From NCBI RefSeq assembly GCF_019393635.1, contig NC_057861.1, positions 460,939,830 to 461,003,829 of the forward strand: 64,000 nucleotides of DNA, written 5' to 3'. The stretch is from Dromiciops gliroides (Eukaryota > Chordata > Mammalia > Microbiotheria > Microbiotheriidae). The translations under genes were made by a program, and so were the position numbers. The notes beneath the pieces are model-generated. The model saw only the letters and a list, made by a program, of their open reading frames with translations. It searched no databases and was not told the DNA's origin. Position 1 is the first letter of the stretch. Each line of letters begins with the position of its first letter. Positions 12,222 to 23,794 of the stretch are shown here, piece by piece.

Positions 12222-12545
12222 ATTTCAGTTAGAAGGGACATGAGAGGACTTCTAGTCCATCCCAACTCAAGAATCCCTTTTACCAACAGGTGGTCAGTTG
12301 GCCTCTACTCAAAGACCTCCATGAACTCCCTGCCCTCTGAGACAGGCCATTCTACTTTGGTAGCTCTGATTATTCAGAAGTTTCTCCTTATATTGAGCCA
12401 AAATCTGTGTTTTGCAACCCATTTCTCCTAGTTCTACCATCTGGGGCTAAGCAGAAAAGAATAAATCTCTATCCTCTTGACAGATCTTCAGATCATTGAA
12501 GTCAACTACAATATCTACTCCATGCCTTCTATCTCTAGTTCCTTT
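12222..12545 (-). mobile_element. CR1/L3-type LINE 3' end
   Basis: Read on minus it has AGAACTAGGAGAAATGGGTTG and GGCTCAATATAAGGAGAAAC. It closes with a GGGATGGACTAGAAG…CCCTTCTAACTG terminus. It abuts LIX1 exon 2 at about 107 bp on its upstream side. Confidence 0.68.
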
Positions 12546-12549
12546 GTTG

Positions 12550-13000
12550 CTATTGTTCACTCTTCATTCTCAAACAGGACCAATGACATCACATTGCCTT
12601 GCTTGTGAATTGGATTGTTTACCTAGCCTCAATCACTGAATGGGTGTTGCCTCAGACAAACTGAGACCTGGGAAAGACCTTAACTTAAAAAGGTCAAGGT
12701 TTCCTACAGCAATCCAAGGCTATCTCCAGTTATCCTGACCTATGTCTTACCACTGGACCTAAATGGCTCAGGAGGAAAGAATAAGACTATTGACTTTGCA
12801 TAGTCCTCTCTCACTTAAATTAAATTCACTGCAAGTCAGGCTATCACCTCTTGATGTCTTGGTCCTCTTTGGGAATAAAGGACAAACAACAAGTAAGGCA
12901 GAGTTGTGCAAAGTCATCAGCCTTACTTTCCCTTTGAGTCACTGAACTCCAGTGGCAAGACAAAAGTCAAGATGACTGGTGATGGCCCAGAAGGCAGTGA
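12550..13000. repeat. Unassigned marsupial repeat (possibly RTE-related), copy 1
   Basis: Shares CTTGGTCCTCTTTGGGAATAAAGGACAAACAACAA-type wording and a GTGCAAAGTCATC…CAGTGGCAAGACA block with 16095-16192 and 35572-35747. Confidence 0.5.
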
Positions 13001-13594
13001 GTGATGTCAGTCTTTTAAAATTAAGGTCTTTTCCAGGGCTCAGTTTGTCTGTCAATACCCATTCAATGACTAGGGGCTAGGTAAGAATTGTGACAATAGA
13101 TGGCCTAATTTATCATTACAAAAATATCAACCTGGGAGGGAAGACCCTCAAAGTTTCTGGCCAGAACAGAAAACAACTACTATTTTAACTCATTCTAACT
13201 CATTCTAAGCCATCAAAACCTAAACAATGAGCCACAGGGGCTGGGGGCTGTTATGGCCATTTAATAAAATCCAGAGTGGTTTGGGTTGAAAGGCATAGTC
13301 AAGTAGCTCCATTTGAAACATAATGGACTTTTTTGAAGCCAATTTTTTCAGAGTTATATTTCAAGAAATTCATAAATGACAATGGCACAGGATGAAAAGT
13401 AAATTGTCCCAGCTTAAAAAATAGATAATAAATCCAAATAAATAACAAATTAATTAAACAAAAAAATTTTAAAATCTAGCCCCCAAACCCCAAAATATAT
13501 TACCAAATATGTAACTATAATTATGTTCCTATAGATAGAGCAGCACATGTAAGGCTATGATACCTCAAGTGGAAAGAAGGATCACATGTGTGTG

Positions 13595-13660
13595 TTGAAG
13601 GAAAAAGAAGGAAGAGGAGAAGGAGAAAGAGGAGGAAGAAGAATAAAAAAAAAAAATTCA
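13595..13660. repeat. Purine-rich GGAGAA tract
   Basis: Low-complexity AGGAAGAGGAGAAGG sequence followed by an A run. Confidence 0.9.
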
Positions 13661-13871
13661 TTCCTGTCTGTCCTGAGGGATTGGTGGCAGTCTTCTATCC
13701 ACTTAAGCTTTCCAATTCCTGTCCTAATATACCCACCCTTCACAAGTGTTCTACCCCCAGCCCACCCTGCCCCAGATCCTGGCTCTCAAATTTCTAAGGA
13801 GGGAACTAGCTAACCTGAAAAGCAAATCTGCGCCCCTGTAGGCATGGTGTCCCTTCATTAAGAAACTAAAT

Positions 13872-13997
13872 TTTTGCACAGTGGATGAAGCACTGGCCCT
13901 GGATTCAGGAGGACCTGAGTTCAAATCTGGATTCAGACATATGGCACTTACTATCTGTGTGATCCTGGGCAAGTCACTTAACCTTCATTGCTCCACC

Positions 13998-14066
<69 letters not shown>
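13872..14066 (+). repeat. 5'-truncated short SINE with long (GA)n tail
   Basis: Begins at GCACAGTGGATGAAGC, lacking the GGGGCAGCTAGGTG head. The tail is a GA run of about 70 bp. AGAAACTAAAT flanks it at 13861-13871 and 14067-14077, so the truncation happened at insertion. Confidence 0.92.
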
Positions 14067-14072
<6 letters not shown>

Positions 14073-14589
14073 TAAATCTTGTTTTATTTCCCAGGTAAAA
14101 CACATAGGTAATTAGTTACCTTGTAGAAGTAATGCCATGCCTATCTATTAGATAGCCTATTCAGTCTGTCTAACTCGGAGATTTTAATCATGAAACCTTC
14201 AAGTCCTATAGGAGCGTTCTTGTCGTGCCACCTATAAAACTCACCCATTAGGTAGTTCCACCAACAGTGGTAAAAGTTGTTTCTAGAAGCATATTGGGCT
14301 CCCCTTGACCATATAACTAGATTTTTCACTTTTAATTTACCACAGAATTCACTGTAATAATTAAACTTATTATGCTTTTTTGTTTTTGTTCTTCTGAACT
14401 CAACAGTCACCAGCAAACAAGAGCATTTCCATGTACAAAGAAAATAAAGAGGCTTATATATGTGAAACAGCAAATCTTGAGTTCATGCAGCTTTCTCTTA
14501 AAAAAAAAGTAGATAATGTTATTTTCAAAGCTGTTCTGCTTATCTGTGTTTCTTTCTAAACTTTCTTCTGTTCTCTCCATTTAAAAAAT

Positions 14590-15535
14590 GTTTCAATGAC
14601 CCTCTTTTCTTCTCTTTTTCTCTTTGGTAACACTATCTTTAGTGTCTCCATTCCCACAAAAGTCCCTCACCCAAATTAAAAAAAAAAAAAGAAAAACAAT
14701 CCTAGTGATAAAGAGGCATTTTCAATCAAAGCAATGATATGCATTTACCAAGCCCGAAAACGTATGTCTCATTCTATACCTTGGGTCTGTTAGGACTCCA
14801 TTAGGAGATGGGTATCATGTTTTATCACTCATTGGTCCTCTGGATTCCTGGTTGGTCATTGCTTTGGTCAGAGTTCTGAAGTCTTCCAAAGGTGATTTTC
14901 TTTAGTGATGTCACTTTGTAAATCTTTTTCCTACTTCTACTCACTTCATTCTGCATCAATTCATATAAATCTAGGTTTTTCTGAATTCATCCTTTTGTAA
15001 TTTCTTATTGTCCAATAGTATTCTATCATATCATATCTACTATAAATCATAGCATTTGCTAATTTGTTCAAGCATTCCTTAATTGCTTTATTTCCTTAAT
15101 TAAATTCCTTAATTAATTAATTCCTTTCAGTTTCCAGTTCTTTGTTATCACAAAAAGTGTTGCTGCTGTGTATATTTTTGTATGTGTGGGCCCTCTCCCT
15201 CTTTCTTTGGTGTCTCTAGTAGTGTTATCACTGAATCAAAGGGTATGTGCACTTTAGTGACTTTTGGGCTATAGTTCCAAATTACTTTTCAGAATGGTGA
15301 GACCAGTTCACAGCTCCATCAAGGATGCATTCCTGGGTGTATTCTTCCATAGCCCCTCCACCAACTGTCATTTTCCTTTTTGCCATCTTTTGTCAATCTG
15401 ATGAATTGTTCCAATTTGCATTTTTAATGTGATTAGTCATTTGGAACATTTTTTTCATATGGTTTTTGGATTTTCCTTGCGAATTGTCTAGTTATGTCCT
15501 TTGACCATTTATCTATTGGAGAATAGGGAATTTTT
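14590..15535 (-). mobile_element. L1 3' end (marsupial type)
   Basis: Antisense of the L1 ORF2 3' region and 3' UTR. It includes AAAGTGTTGCTGCTGTGTAT, AGGGTATGTGCACTTTAGTG, TAGTTCCAAATTACTTTTCAG and CAGTTCACAGCTCCATCAA. All frames are broken. Confidence 0.75.
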
Positions 15536-15547
15536 TTTTAAAAAAAC

Positions 15548-15712
15548 AGGGGGCAGCTAGGTGGCGCAGTGGATAGAGCACCAGCCCTGGAGTCAGGAGT
15601 ACCTGAGTTCAAATCCGGCCTCAGACACTTAACACTTACTAGCTGTGTGACCCTGGGCAAGTCACTTAACCCCAATTGCCTCACTAAAACAAAACAAAAC
15701 AAAACAAAACCA
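15548..15712 (+). repeat. Short marsupial SINE
   Basis: Full-length copy of the GAGTCAGGAGTACC / CACTTAACACTT / CAATTGCCTCACT sublineage, with an (AAAAC)n tail. It lies at the edge of the L1 fragment. Confidence 0.93.
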
Positions 15713-15954
15713 GGTTTACTCCTATTCAAGAAAATAGGTAAGTACCTAGCTATTGAAAGATAATATATAATGTGAGAAAAGGAGTTGAGTTCTGCCTCTT
15801 ATGGGTATGAATAGGATTCTTTTGTTGAAATCCATCCTATTGGAATGAATTGCTTTTGTTATGTTTATTGATTGCATCCTAAAGTATTGATGGCTAGAGC
15901 TGTGTAGAAAAAAAATGATTTTTCATTTTGTCAAGGCTAGTTAATGCTCATTTT

Positions 15955-16090
15955 TAAAAACTATTTAAAAATTTTTTTAAATTTAGTTATTTATTTAGAA
16001 CTTTTCCCCACCTAACATGTAAAAACAAATTGTAACATCAATTTAAAAACTTTGTGTTCCAAATTCTCTTCCTCCCTCCCTCCCCTCCCT
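15955..16090 (-). mobile_element. L1 3' UTR fragment
   Basis: Contains CATGTAAAAACAAATTGTAAC and GTTCCAAATTCTCTTCC followed by a CCTCCCTCCC run, the usual marsupial L1 3' UTR wording on the antisense strand. Confidence 0.6.
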
Positions 16091-16094
16091 TAAG

Positions 16095-16192
16095 AACTCA
16101 AGCCCTGCCTCACTTATATCCAGTTCACTACAAGTCATGGCAACACCTCCCTGATGTGATGGTCCTCTGAGAATGAAAAACAAACAACAACT
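16095..16192. repeat. Unassigned marsupial repeat, copy 2 (partial)
   Basis: Ends TGATGGTCCTCTGAGAATG and AAAAACAAACAACAA, as in the copy at 12550-13000. Confidence 0.5.
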
Positions 16193-16303
16193 TTCTCATT
16201 CTTTTTATGCAATTGATTGTTATTATCATTATACTCCATATGATAATTACATGTGTTAAAGGAAATTTTGAGGAAATTTATTTTGTAACCTTGGTGAGGA
16301 GAG

Positions 16304-16531
16304 ATAGGTGGCATAGTGGATAGAGACTGGGCCTGGAGGCAGAAAGACCTGAGTTCAAATCCATTCTCAGATGGTTACTAACTGTGTGATCCTTGGCAAG
16401 TCACTTAACGCTGTTTGCCTCAGTTTCCTCATCTGTAAAATGAGCCATAGAAGAAAATTGCAAACCAGTCCAGTGTCTTTGCCAAGAAACCTCAAATGGT
16501 GTTAATGTTTGAAATGACGGAACAACAACCA
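16304..16531 (+). repeat. Mar1-type CORE-SINE
   Basis: Head GATAGGTGGCATAGTGG, core GTGTGATCCTTGGCAAG, CAGTTTCCTCATCTG, and the RTE-like tail with TCTTTGCCAAGAAACC and GGAACAACAACC. Confidence 0.85.
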
Positions 16532-16650
16532 CCACTTTGGTGAACTAATAGCTGAAGTATTGTACTTATTAGTGTTTCTGAAGTTGGAGCAATAAACCTG
16601 TTACTTGTCTCAGAGTCTCTAAAAATATTAGGTGTGAAACTATAATACTT

Positions 16651-16806
16651 TTTGTTTGTTTGTTTTTGGTGAGGCAATTGGGGTTAAGTGACTTGCCCAG
16701 GGTCACACAGCTAGTAAGTGTTAAGTGTCTGAGACTGGATTTGAACTCAGGTCCTCCTGAATCCAGGGCTGGTGCTCTATCTGCTGCACCCCCTAGCTGC
16801 CCCGAG
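16651..16806 (-). repeat. Short marsupial SINE with 12-bp target-site duplication
   Basis: ACTATAATACTT is at 16639-16650 and 16807-16818. The tail on minus is (AAAC)n. Confidence 0.94.
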
Positions 16807-18237
16807 ACTATAATACTTATTGAGTATTTTGGGGAGTTATAAGAGAAGCTGAAATATCAATGCTTGAGAAGCAGAAACAACAAATGAAACTAAAGTAAAA
16901 TTTTATTGTAACACTTTTTGTTACTACATGGATTCAGAAAGACATAAGATTCAATCAAGTCCTGTAAAACACAACTCCATATTCTATATGCCTAATTAGT
17001 ACATAATAGGGCTGTCATTTGATTCCCATAATAGTAGTTATACGGAGGTTCCCTTCTATTTTAATATAAACAAGTTAGGTTCTTTGTAATAAATAAGGTA
17101 CATGCTGTCCCCAGGCATTACAGTATTTTTAGGGATGGCTGCAACTAAATAGTTCACCAAATTGAAGAGCTTTTATAAATGGGCTATATGTTAAAAGCAA
17201 TCAGAGTTCATTTTAAGGATGAGTACAATAAGGAATTTTGTGGTGAAAGCATGAAATTTTGATAACACAAATATGTGGGGGTTTTTAAAAGAGGCAAATC
17301 TAATTATTTTTGATTGATTTAAGTACTCTTATACTCTAGATTGAAAAAAATGAGCTTTTCAATTATTTCAAAAAGTCTTTTTCCTATTTCTTTCCTCTGT
17401 CCCTATATTATCTAGGGCTGCTAAGCAATATAATTTTGGTTAAGCTTTTTTACCTAATTCAACATGAAAGAGGGAGACAGGAGGGATATATTTCCAATGC
17501 ATGTGGTCTTTCAAAAAAAGTAATTATAAAAAAAAGGGAATGCAGTAACAAGGTATTTAATTATACAATGTTGCCTACTTTTTATGAGATAAGTCCAAGT
17601 CCTTTGAATGAATCAAAAGGCAGACAGCATCATAATGGATGAGCCTGCCTTCAGAGAAGCCCTAGACAAAAGCTAAGAAAGAGGAGCCCAGCTTTTGATG
17701 AGTTTCATAGAATGGGAGGCTCTAAGAAGACCTTTGGAACTAGGAGAACAGAAGTTCAGACTGAGGTAGCTACTGCAAAGGAAGTTTTCAGGACACAGGG
17801 AGCAAGGCTGTTTGGGTAAGCTAGATATGAGGAATGTTAGTTCAGAAGCTGTATTGCTAAAACCTTCTTAGACTATAGACCCCAAGGCCATAATTCTGTT
17901 TCTTCTTTCCTCCCTCAGCTGTCCTCCTGGAAGCCTACAGCCTTTCTTTTGGGCATGAGATAGTCTGTTTACCTTTCTTTGTTTACTTTGTCTTTATAAA
18001 CAGTGTTAACCACAGGCCTTTGTTGGACTGGCTGTACTTACTGGAAATAAGAAAGCTATTAAGGAGAAAGCATCATAGACAAGAGGGAGAGATTGAGCTA
18101 ACACTGAATTTTTTTGCCAGGGCACTGTCTCTGACTGGGGCCTAAGGCCAAGGAAAAAAAAAGCTAAAGTATAGATCCTTTGATATAACTTTCCAGAACC
18201 GAGGAGCATTTTTCCAGGAAAGCAAAATAGGAGCAAT

Positions 18238-18447
18238 ATAAATAATAACTAACATTTATATATTGCCTACTATTAATCCTAGTGATAACCCTGGGAAGTA
18301 GATGCTATTATTACCCCAATTTTACATCTGAGGAAACTGAGGTTAAGTGACTTGCCCAGGGTCATACAGTTAGTAAGTGTGTGAGATTGACTTTGAACTG
18401 AAGTCTCCCTGACTCCAGAACATTGTTCTATTCATTGTTCCATCAAG
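18238..18447 (-). repeat. MIR element
   Basis: ATTATTACCCCAATTTTACAT, CTGAGGAAACTGAGG, GGTTAAGTGACTTGCCCAGG and a decayed head. Confidence 0.75.
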
Positions 18448-18880
18448 AAATCTAAGGATGAAAGGGTTAAATAGAAGTGCTTGAATAATCTTGTTCACAT
18501 ACATACATATTAAATATATAATATAATATTTTATATTTTACTTTTTAATTAATAGATTTAACTTTTATTTTCTTTTTAATTTATGAAATAACACAAGTAT
18601 TTCAATAACATAGCTTTGAAAAAGTTAGGACCATAAGAGGGATACTGATATAGAGGGAAATTACTAAATAAATCGTCTGTTATTACATGCTGCAGGTTTT
18701 TCAAAAAGTCATAGTTATGACCACATATGTTACATAAAATAACCTCTGAGGACCTAAAGAAGCTGTAAACCATATTGATTTATTTACACAGCATTCAAGA
18801 CTTATAACTATAAAAAAATCTCAGTCTCTAATATTTCCCACAGAAACATTGCCACTGAATTCCCACTAGAGACAGAAGTA

Positions 18881-19032
18881 GGGGCAGCTAGATGGCACAG
18901 TGGATAGAGCACCGGCCCTGGAGTCAGGAGTACCTGAGTTCAAATCCAGCCTCAGACACTTAACACTTACTAGCTATGTGACCCTGGGCAAGTCACTTAA
19001 CCCCAATTGCCTCACTTAAAAAAAAAAAAGAG
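18881..19032 (+). repeat. Short marsupial SINE with 13-bp target-site duplication
   Basis: AGAGACAGAAGTA is at 18868-18880 and 19033-19045. Confidence 0.95.
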
Positions 19033-19731
19033 AGAGACAGAAGTAACAACTCAGATTTATATAGTGCTTTCTTTACTTAATATAACTTGTTTATTAATTG
19101 CTTGATTTCCTAGAAGTACTATAAAGCCCATTGAGTTGGTGCCTCTAAATTTTCATCCTAAAATTACTTGTAGCTAAACAAACTCATTCTGTAGCAAAGC
19201 CAACTCTCAAATTCTCATGATCCCCAGGGAATAGGGGTACCTCTTAATTTACAAAATTGTATGTTTAGTATTTGAGGTGTTGTTCAAAAACCTTCTTATT
19301 ATAAGTAATAACTGTCAATGATAAAGCTAAAATAATATTTTATATTAATAAAGTAATTATATTGTAGTGATATTAATATTTGCTACTATTAAATTTTATT
19401 AATATAATATTACTTTTTAGATGAATAATATTAGTATTCATGGTATTCATGCTACCTACTACTGTTTAGTATAGTTAAAAACACCGGGCATTCAACATTA
19501 AAGGACTCAGTCCCTTAGTACCTATGCTCATTATAAAACTAAAAACCATAAATAATAGTTTGTGCTTCTATAAATCCTGCTAACAGATCTGGTGTTAGGT
19601 TGTTTTTTTTTAATGTGGAAATCTGATAACATATCTGTGCATATAGTTTCATGAAGAAAACCTAATTGCTTTGGCTAGCTCAATAGTTCTGTTAGTGCCC
19701 TTACTAGGACCTACATTAAAGTCCTACCCTG

Positions 19732-19898
19732 GGGGCAGCTAGATGGCGCAGTGGATAGAGCACCGGGCCTGGAGTCAGGAGTACCTGAGTTCAAATCCGG
19801 CCTCAGACACTTAACACTTACTAGCTGTGTGACCCTGGGCAAGTCACTTAATCCCAATTGCCTCACTAAAAACAAAAAAAACAAAAAAAACAAACAAA
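19732..19898 (+). repeat. Short marsupial SINE with 14-bp target-site duplication
   Basis: AAAGTCCTACCCTG is at 19718-19731 and 19899-19912. The tail is A-rich with CAAA units. Confidence 0.95.
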
Positions 19899-20292
19899 AA
19901 AGTCCTACCCTGATGCCTCACCATTGGGTTCTCCAAAGTTAGATCAATGAGGCATAAGCTCTGACCAGTCCAATCAAATTAGAAAGGCTTAGCATTTGGG
20001 AAGATCCGGGGAGTTAAGTTTGGTGGCATCAGCAGGATTGTTTCAGTGATGACTTTTTCCAGCCATTGTAGTCATCAACGACCATTTATTAGTCAGAAAG
20101 GGGCGACTACCTTCTCTAATAGAAGTATCCAGGATGGATGAAATCATAGATTCCTGAATTAATGAAGTACAAACGGAAGATTGGGTATTAGGTTTATACT
20201 TACAGTAGGAGTAATTCTTCCTCATTCCTTTTGTAAATGTCTTGAGAAGAGGACATTATCCTCTCATTAAAATGCTTAATATAAAATGTAAA

Positions 20293-20735
20293 TCCTAGGT
20301 GGCACAGTGCATAGAGTACTCGGATTGGAGTCTGGAAGACCTTAGTTCAAATCCAGCCTCAGATGTGTACTAGTTGTGTGACCCTGGGCAAGTCATTTAA
20401 CCTCTGTTTGCCTCAATGTCCTCAACTGTAAAAGGGGGAGAATTATAGCACCTACCTCCCAAGGTTGTTAGGATCCAATGAGATAATACTTCTTCTTCTT
20501 CTTTTTTTTTGCAGGGCAATGGGGGTTAAGTGATTTGCCCAGGGTCACACAGGGTCAACTGAGTAACCAGAACAATGCTTATGGGACAAGATTTGAAGTG
20601 TCAAGTGTCTGAGGCTGGATTTGAACTCAGGTCCTCCTGAATCCAGGGCCGGTGCTCTATCCACTGCACCACCTAGCTACCCCTGAGATAATACTTCTAA
20701 AGTGCTTAGCATAGTGCCTGGAACATAGTAGGTTT
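20293..20735 (+). repeat. MIR-type CORE-SINE split by a SINE
   Basis: Left part 20293-20493 runs from GGTGGCACAGTGCATAG to ATGAGATAATACTTCT. Right part 20699-20735 continues AAAGTGCTTAGCATAGTGCC. Together they form one complete MIR-like copy. Confidence 0.75.
20494..20683 (-). repeat. Short marsupial SINE with internal insertion and 15-bp target-site duplication
   Basis: TGAGATAATACTTCT is at 20479-20493 and 20684-20698. Between the core and the CAAGTGTCTGAGG segment, about 45 bp of unrelated sequence replaces the usual AGCTAGTA. Confidence 0.93.
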
Positions 20736-20811
20736 CGCCTGCACCCCCCCCCCCCAGCAAAAAATTGTACAGTGATGCCATCTGTACCCAAAGAAAGTTA
20801 GTAGCTCTTTC

Positions 20812-21355
20812 TTGCTAACAACTCAAATGCTGATTCCTTCACAAAGCCTTCCTGGATCCACCACACATCTCAATTCCTTAAATTTTTGTTAAATACCTAC
20901 TATGTGCAAGGCATTGTGCTGAGTATTGGGGATACAAAGATCAGTGATTCAATTCCTTCCCTCAAAGAGATTACATTCTACTGACTGACGGGGTGGAGAA
21001 GTGGGGTGGAACCACATACAAGAATATAATGCAAAAAATAGAGTGATTGAGCCAAAGAAAATATCCACACCAAGCATTCAATGAATATTTGAGGAGAAAT
21101 AGAATATTTTTGATCACATTAGAAACAATCACCCTTCCATCTTTGTGGCCCCTCGTACTCTGTGGCTTTCAGATACTTTTTATGCTTTACTTTGTTCTAA
21201 GTATTTGTGTCAATATCTTAGCTTCCTTAGTAGGTTGTTTAAATTCCTTGAGTTCCAGTACTATGTTTTATTCATCTCTGTATCTCCCCCAGTGCTTAAC
21301 ATAATAATCTTTACATAGAAGGTAGTCTATTAGTGTTTGAGGCATGATTGGATAA
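20812..21355 (+). mobile_element. L2 LINE 3' end
   Basis: Pieces include CACAAAGCCTTCCTGGATCC and, after a gap, GTTTTATTCATCTCTGTATC and CCCCAGTGCTTAACATAA. The gap (20870-21060) holds a different old repeat with ACTATGTGCAAGGCATTGTG. L2 wording is clear at 21125-21355. Confidence 0.65.
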
Positions 21356-21374
21356 ATTAATCCAAATGAAGGTA

Positions 21375-21516
21375 CTACAGGGTGGGCCAAAAGTCATGAT
21401 GTCATGAAAAATCATGAAGGGGACTGAAGTTTTAATAACTTTTTGAAAATTATTTTCAAATAATTTGTGCCATTTGTGAGATTTTACCTTTTTGTGACTT
21501 TTGGCCCACCTTGTAG
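21375..21516. mobile_element. 142-bp mariner-type MITE
   Basis: The terminal inverted repeats are 22 bp with one mismatch (CTACAGGGTGGGCCAAAAGT on the left, CTACAAGGTGGGCCAAAAGT on the right strand). They are bounded by TA at 21373-21374 and 21517-21518, the Tc1/mariner target duplication. There is no coding capacity. Confidence 0.88.
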
Positions 21517-21544
21517 TAGTGATTGATCGTCAGTGAGACATGTG

Positions 21545-21760
21545 ATTTGAATAGGAAATATAGTAGGTGAAAAGAACTGGGTTCTAATCCTAATTCTCCC
21601 ATTCACTGTGTGATGTTGGATCAATAGCTTCATCTCTCTGGAACTCAGTTTATTTACCTGTGAATAAGGGGAAAATAAGATCTGCCTTACCAACCCTACA
21701 AAGATAAGTAGGTGGATCAAAAGAGATAATGTTTTTGAAAGGTCTTGGTAAACTTAATAT
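21545..21760 (+). repeat. MIR element, decayed
   Basis: TTCACTGTGTGATGTTGG, AACTCAGTTTATTTACCTG and GATCAAAAGAGATAATG follow the MIR order. Confidence 0.6.
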
Positions 21761-21879
21761 TCAAATGCAATTTACATGCAAATGATATTTGAATGCAAAG
21801 CATTCCATAGCCAGTACAGTGTGCATGGAACTCCTGGTGTGTAAACTCCCTCCACCTCTGTAGCTTACTTAGCAAGTTC

Positions 21880-22025
21880 TTTGTAATTTATAGTCTTAAA
21901 GAGTTGCCTAGGACATTGTTCAGTAATTTGCTCATGGTCATAAAGCTAACGTCAGAGACAAAACTAGAAGCTAAGGCTTCCTGACTCCAAAATTTGCTCT
22001 CTATTCACTATTCTGCTACCTCTCA
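21880..22025 (-). repeat. MIR element, decayed
   Basis: TAATTTGCTCATGGTCATAAAGC and TTCCTGACTCC wording, antisense. An L2-like tail (AATGTTTGTTGAATGAATAA) follows. Confidence 0.55.
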
Positions 22026-22559
22026 TATAGTATGTATTTGGTGATTAACTAATGTTTGTTGAATGAATAATGTGTACAATTTTAAATTTTATTTGGCCAT
22101 ATTGCCTTGTTAAATTCTTTTTAGTGGGGTCCTTTGTTATGTTCAATGGATACAAATGATGTACAAACATTTTGTTCTTCTTCAATAGTTTTGGGTTTTT
22201 TTTTTAAATGATAAAGAGACAGAGATTCTCAACTCATACTTTACTGAAAGAAAAATGAGGCCAGTATTGAGCTTCCTCTTCTTCCCAATTCTGTACCTCT
22301 CATGACCATTACATCATTTTGATTCTGTCCTTTGCTCCAGATTCAGAGAAAGAGATGGTTCTTCTCCTAGCCAAGGTCACCGGCTCTCCTTCTGCCCTCG
22401 ATTCCTTCCCTTCTTGTCCTCAACCTGGGCTTGTTGTCCCTTCAATTATCCTCTCTTTTCTTAATTTTCTTCCTTCCTTTTTTCCTTCCTTCTTTCTTTC
22501 CAAGTTGCCTTTCTTTCCAATCTTTTAGTTACTATATAAATTGTTTCCATGATTCTATT

Positions 22560-23105
22560 CATTTTACTCTTCATAGTCTATAAAAACCTTTATAAGCTTT
22601 TCTTATTCCAATCTTTTTGCCATTTCTCAAGGCTCAATAATATTCCATTATAGTCATATACCATAATTTGTTCAGATTTCCCCCAATTGATGGACACGCC
22701 TTAGTTTTCAGTCCTTTGCTACAACAAAAAGTGCTGCTGTGAATGTTTTTCTACATGTGTCTTTTTCCTCTTTTTTTTTTTTATCTCTTTGGGGTATATG
22801 CGTGGTGGTGGTATCACTGGGCCAAAGATTATATATAGTTTAGTGAGTTTTAGAATATAGTTCCAAATCGTCATCCAGAATTGTTGCACTAATTCACAGC
22901 TCCACTAACAGTGAATCCTGTTCTTCCATACCCTCTCCAAAAATTTTAGTTTTCCCTTTTGGGACATCTTTGCCTATCTGATGGGTATGAGATGGAATCT
23001 GGTTGCTTGACTCGCATTTCTCTTATCATTATCAATTTGGACTATTTCTTCACATATGTTGTTGGTAGCTTGCTTTTCTTCTTTTGAGAACTAACCATAT
23101 ATTTA
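22560..23105 (-). mobile_element. L1 3' end (marsupial type)
   Basis: Antisense ORF2/3' wording: CAATAATATTCCATTATAG, CAACAAAAAGTGCTGCTGTG, GTATCACTGGGCCAAAG and AATTCACAGCTCCACTAAC. The adjoining 22210-22560 may belong to it but is not clear. Confidence 0.72.
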
Positions 23106-23171
23106 ACAATGTGTTTTTCCAATAGTAACAAAATGATTGATTTAGTAGTCACAGTCAAAAAAAAGTGTCAT

Positions 23172-23794
23172 GGGGGTGTAATGATTGGAATGACGCCACC
23201 TACTGGAGACTTGCTATGGAAAGCTCCACCATGAGGAAAATGCCTCAGAGGCATTGTGGCTTTTCCTTGGCGTCAGGAAATGACGTTTGCTCATGGGTGC
23301 TGTCTATCAAGGCTACCAGTCAATCAACTTGAGGAGCCTCCTATGGTCTGGGAGGAGACAGGAAGGAGGAAAGGGAGCCTGTGCAGAGAGCGCTGGCTTT
23401 TTGGCTTGCTGACTTGATGGTGGTGGCGGCAGAGGACTTCACAGGAAATTTGAGGAAAGATAGGAATGCCAGGCTGTTAGAATTCTGTTCTCAATCTTTT
23501 TCTTTCTATTTTCCAATAAACCCTTAAAAACCTAAACTCGTTTTATCAGTGATTTTTAGTCAGTTTCCCCCAAACTGGGGGAACAGATTAGAATCCACAT
23601 TTAGAATCTTAAATTACACAGGGGCAGCTAGGTGGCACAGTGGATAGAGCACCGGCCCTGGAGTCAGGAGTACCTGAGTTCAAATCCGGTCTCAGACACT
23701 TAACACAAACTTACTAGCTGTGTGACCCTGGGCAAGTCACTTAACCCCAATTGCCTCACTAAAAAAACCCAACAAAACCCAAAACAAAAAACCC
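23172..23794 (+). repeat. Short marsupial SINE split by the LTR
   Basis: The first five Gs (23172-23176) and the body from 23625 to the A/C-rich tail at 23794 form one SINE. AAAAAGTGTCAT flanks the whole at 23160-23171 and 23795-23806. It also has a small CAAA insertion in ACTTAACACAAACTTACTAG. Confidence 0.9.
23177..23620 (+). mobile_element. Solo LTR of an endogenous retrovirus (444 bp)
   Basis: Starts TGTAATG and ends TTACACA, giving the TG…CA ends of an LTR. GGGG on each side (23173-23176, 23621-23624) is a plausible 4-bp target duplication. AATAAA at 23515-23520 is the likely polyadenylation signal and sets the plus orientation. No internal viral genes are adjacent. It sits five bases into a SINE. 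Confidence 0.8.
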
